Positions 61,562 to 64,000 of a stretch of DNA of 64,000 bases are shown piece by piece. Below the pieces are notes generated by a model. It saw only the letters and a list, made by a program, of their open reading frames with translations, was not told the origin of the DNA and did no database searches. The position numbers and the translations under genes were made by a program. The first letter of the stretch is position 1, and each line of letters opens with the position of its first letter. The DNA lies in NCBI RefSeq assembly GCF_009725235.1, contig NZ_WJFC01000010.1, positions 1 to 64,000 on the forward strand, written 5' to 3'. This stretch comes from Scytonema sp. UIC 10036. Lineage in GTDB: Bacteria; Cyanobacteriota; Cyanobacteriia; Cyanobacteriales; Nostocaceae.

Positions 61562-64000
61562 ATGAGCAAACACCTTTTCGAGCTACCAGTTCAGTTTTCC
61601 ACGTTGATCGAACTTCTCCATTGGAGAGCGCAAGAGCAGCCTAAGCAGAAAGCCTATTCTTTTTTAATTGATGGCGAGGTAGAAAGAAATCATATTACAT
61701 ACGGTGAACTCGATTGTCAAGCTCGAGCAATTGGTGCTTTGCTTCAAAGTTGTGGAGTCGTCAGTGGAGAGCGTGCCTTGCTGCTCTACCCTGCGGGATT
61801 AGAATACATTGCTGCGTTTTTCGGCTGTCTGTATGCAGGGGTGGTTGCTGTACCTGCTTATCCGCCTCGACGCAATCAGCACCATTACAGGCTCCAAGCG
61901 ATCGCAGCAGATGCACAAGCAACTGTAGCACTCACAACCACGAAGATTTTGGTTGAAATGGAGCGTCAGTCGATCCAGTCTCCAGAACTCAATGATATAC
62001 AGTGGCTAACCATTGACAGTATTCCGAGCGGTTTAGAAGAAAGCTGGCAGGAGACTGCTGTAAATAAAGATACTTTAGCTTTTCTTCAGTACACGTCGGG
62101 TTCCACGGCGACACCAAAGGGCGTGATGGTAAGCCATGGTAATATTCTGCATAACGAACGCATTATCCAACAAGCCATGCAGCACACGGAGAAAACAATC
62201 TTCGTGGGTTGGCTCCCCCTTTTTCATGACATGGGTTTAATCGGAAATATGCTTCAGCCCCTGTACTTGGGGATTCCGTGCATTCTCATGTCTCCCGTGG
62301 CTTTTCTACAAAAACCCGGACGCTGGCTACAAGCTATTTCCCGATACAAAGCGACGACAAGCGGTGGTCCCAATTTCGCCTACGACCTGTGTGTCAGCAA
62401 GATAACTCCCTCTGAGCGAGCGTCTTTCGACCTTAGCAGCTGGGAAGTGGCTTTTAACGGATCTGAGCATATCCGTGCCCAAACCCTCGATCGCTTTGCC
62501 ACAACCTTTGAGTCTTGTGGGTTTCGCCGCGAAGCTTTTTATTCTTGTTACGGCATGGCAGAAACAACTCTAATTGTTTCTGGTGGCTTCAAGGCGGCTC
62601 CACCCGTGATTCTGTCTGTCCAACAAACAGCACTGGCGCAAAATCGGATTGTTCCCGTAACTTCAAAGGAGGTAGGTGCTCAAACGCTCGTGGGTTGCGG
62701 TCAACCCCTGCAAGATCTACAGATTGTTATTGCCCATCCCGATACGGCGCTCCGTTGCGCCCCGGATGAAGTGGGTGAGATTTGGGTAGCGGGTCCTAGT
62801 GTGACTGGTGGCTACTGGAACCGAACCGAGCAAACCGAGCAAACTTTCCGAGCATACCTAACAGAGAGTCGGGTTTGCGAGAGCGTCTTTAGAGGAGAAA
62901 GTCCGTTTTTACGCACTGGAGACCTGGGATTTCTGTGGGAGGGCGAACTATTCGTGACTGGTCGCCTTAAAGACCTAATCGTCATCCGAGGTCGCAATTA
63001 TTACCCACAAGATATTGAATGGACGATAGAACAAAGCCACCCCGCACTGCAACCTGGTGGTTGTGCGGCGTTTTCAATTGAGGTTGCAGGTGTTGAGCGG
63101 TTGGTAGTGGCTGGTGAAGTGAAGCGCAATTACCTCCGGAATCTGGAAGTTGATGAAGTCATTAAAGCCATTCGTCAGGCGGTGGCTGAAGAACACGAGC
63201 TACAAGTTTACGGGGTGTTGCTGCTTAAAACTGCAAGCATTCCAAAAACTTCCAGTGGCAAGATTCAACGATATGCCTGTAAAGCTGGCTTTATGAATGG
63301 AAGTTTAAATGTTGTAGGAAGCAATGTCTTTGAATCGTATACTCCAGGAAACACAACAACGTTAAAGAGCGAAGTCCTCTTGGCACTGAAACCTGAAGAG
63401 CGTTTTCTAAAACTAGCGTCTTATCTCCAGGCGCTCTTGGCTCAGGTTCTTAAGGTAACCCCGCTTCAGTTGGATTTTCAGCAGCCCTTGAGTACTTTAG
63501 GTCTTGACTCCTTAATGGCTATTGAACTCAAAAACAACATTGAAACAAATCTGGGTGGGGTTTTATCCATAACCGATTTCTTACAGGGTTCTAGTATCGA
63601 CCAGCTTGCAAACGAAGTACTTGCCCAGTTAATGGCATCTAGCTTTCCCCAACAAACGGCTCTCGTTCCAACCTCCAAAGCAAATGCTGAAAATTCTCTT
63701 TCCTACGGTCAGCAAGCCTTATATTTTCTGCACCAGTTGGCACCAGAAAGCCCAGCATACAATATTGTATGTGCAATCCGCCTTCAGGGAGATTTAGATA
63801 TTCCGGCATTGGGTCGTGCGTTTCAAAGCTTGGTGAATCGTCATCCAACATTACGAACCACGTTCACCAGTGTCTCAGGGGAACCCGTTCAGCTGATTCA
63901 CGAACATTTAGAAGTTTGTTTCCAGCACGAAGATGTTTCAACCTGGAACGAGGCATTCTTGAACGATCGCCTAATTGAAGAAGCCCATCGTCCCTTTAAT
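61562..64000 (+). CDS. Lipopeptide synthetase, 5' part: fatty acyl-AMP ligase - ACP - condensation domain (runs off window)
   Basis: 813 codons open to the window edge, no stop. The FAAL domain (about 1-580) has LQYTSGSTATPKGVMVSHGN, the VGWLPLFHDMGLIGNMLQPL signature, and FYSCYGMAETTLIVSGG. LIVIRGRNYYPQDIEWTIE and PKTSSGKIQR end the ligase. A carrier protein follows (about 600-690, phosphopantetheine Ser650 in LGLDSLMAIELKNN), then the start of a condensation domain (from about 713, LSYGQQALYFLHQLAPESPAYNIV ... LVNRHPTLRTTF). The layout activates a fatty acid and passes it to an NRPS, giving a lipopeptide. Divergence from a TonB receptor and importer suggests a lipidated siderophore, possibly cyanochelin-like. 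The product is not determined by what is visible. Confidence 0.93.
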   Translation, partial: MSKHLFELPVQFSTLIELLHWRAQEQPKQKAYSFLIDGEVERNHITYGELDCQARAIGALLQSCGVVSGERALLLYPAGLEYIAAFFGCLYAGVVAVPAYPPRRNQHHYRLQAIAADAQATVALTTTKILVEMERQSIQSPELNDIQWLTIDSIPSGLEESWQETAVNKDTLAFLQYTSGSTATPKGVMVSHGNILHNERIIQQAMQHTEKTIFVGWLPLFHDMGLIGNMLQPLYLGIPCILMSPVAFLQKPGRWLQAISRYKATTSGGPNFAYDLCVSKITPSERASFDLSSWEVAFNGSEHIRAQTLDRFATTFESCGFRREAFYSCYGMAETTLIVSGGFKAAPPVILSVQQTALAQNRIVPVTSKEVGAQTLVGCGQPLQDLQIVIAHPDTALRCAPDEVGEIWVAGPSVTGGYWNRTEQTEQTFRAYLTESRVCESVFRGESPFLRTGDLGFLWEGELFVTGRLKDLIVIRGRNYYPQDIEWTIEQSHPALQPGGCAAFSIEVAGVERLVVAGEVKRNYLRNLEVDEVIKAIRQAVAEEHELQVYGVLLLKTASIPKTSSGKIQRYACKAGFMNGSLNVVGSNVFESYTPGNTTTLKSEVLLALKPEERFLKLASYLQALLAQVLKVTPLQLDFQQPLSTLGLDSLMAIELKNNIETNLGGVLSITDFLQGSSIDQLANEVLAQLMASSFPQQTALVPTSKANAENSLSYGQQALYFLHQLAPESPAYNIVCAIRLQGDLDIPALGRAFQSLVNRHPTLRTTFTSVSGEPVQLIHEHLEVCFQHEDVSTWNEAFLNDRLIEEAHRPFN

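Noticed and set aside
61714..62769. Short plus-strand frames inside 61.6-63 kb
   Set aside because: Shadows of the long FAAL-ACP-C frame that runs from 61562 to the window edge.

Overview
The window reads as chromosome of a filamentous, probably heterocyst-forming cyanobacterium (Nostocales). Signs of this are the photosynthetic-type genes (bifunctional FBPase/SBPase glpX, hemA), cyanobacterial families (DUF1830, DUF4079, UPF0182, COP23), the palindrome GCGATCGC (HIP1) scattered throughout, and runs of 7-bp tandem repeats in most gaps between genes. Species cannot be fixed from the sequence alone. No rRNA, tRNA, CRISPR array or replication origin was recognised.

0-15 kb is mostly ordinary core: small membrane proteins, a FetA-like ABC ATPase, an OmpR-type response regulator, a monothiol glutaredoxin/BolA pair (iron-sulfur handling), plsC, tadA, a dithiol glutaredoxin, glpX, hemA and a UPF0182 membrane protein whose second membrane segment is out of frame. 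15-25 kb holds regulators (Crp/Fnr, PAS histidine kinase, ArsR-DUF2087, a 58-residue HTH protein, a Ser/Thr kinase with TPRs) and an odd gene joining a CheB fragment to a TnpB-like RuvC fragment. 25.4-33.7 kb is a compact minus-strand operon: two-partner-secretion exoprotein, its outer-membrane transporter, and a TPR-CHAT protease-like protein.

34-41 kb carries secreted proteins, a LivG/LivM amino-acid ABC pair, a RelE/ParE-like toxin with a possible partner, pgi and a cupin. 41.3-52.6 kb is a plastic accessory region. A two-gene cassette (a conserved ~105-residue protein overlapping by 4 nt a retropepsin-like aspartyl protease) occurs in one intact and several decayed copies. It is mixed with a VapBC-type pair, a Tat/lipoprotein ABC importer, a large PhoD-like phosphatase, and fragments of CHASE2, ferritin-like and nSTAND genes. 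In two of the decayed copies the small gene is intact while the protease is broken, which resembles antidote retention. This is the best candidate here for an undescribed system.

52.8-64 kb looks like a metallophore locus. A minus-strand operon (AMIN-TonB-dependent receptor, then a nickel/opine/peptide-type ABC importer) has a candidate Fur box upstream. Divergent to it is the start of a lipopeptide synthetase (fatty acyl-AMP ligase, carrier protein, condensation domain) that runs off the window. Together they suggest production and uptake of a lipidated siderophore or related metal chelator.
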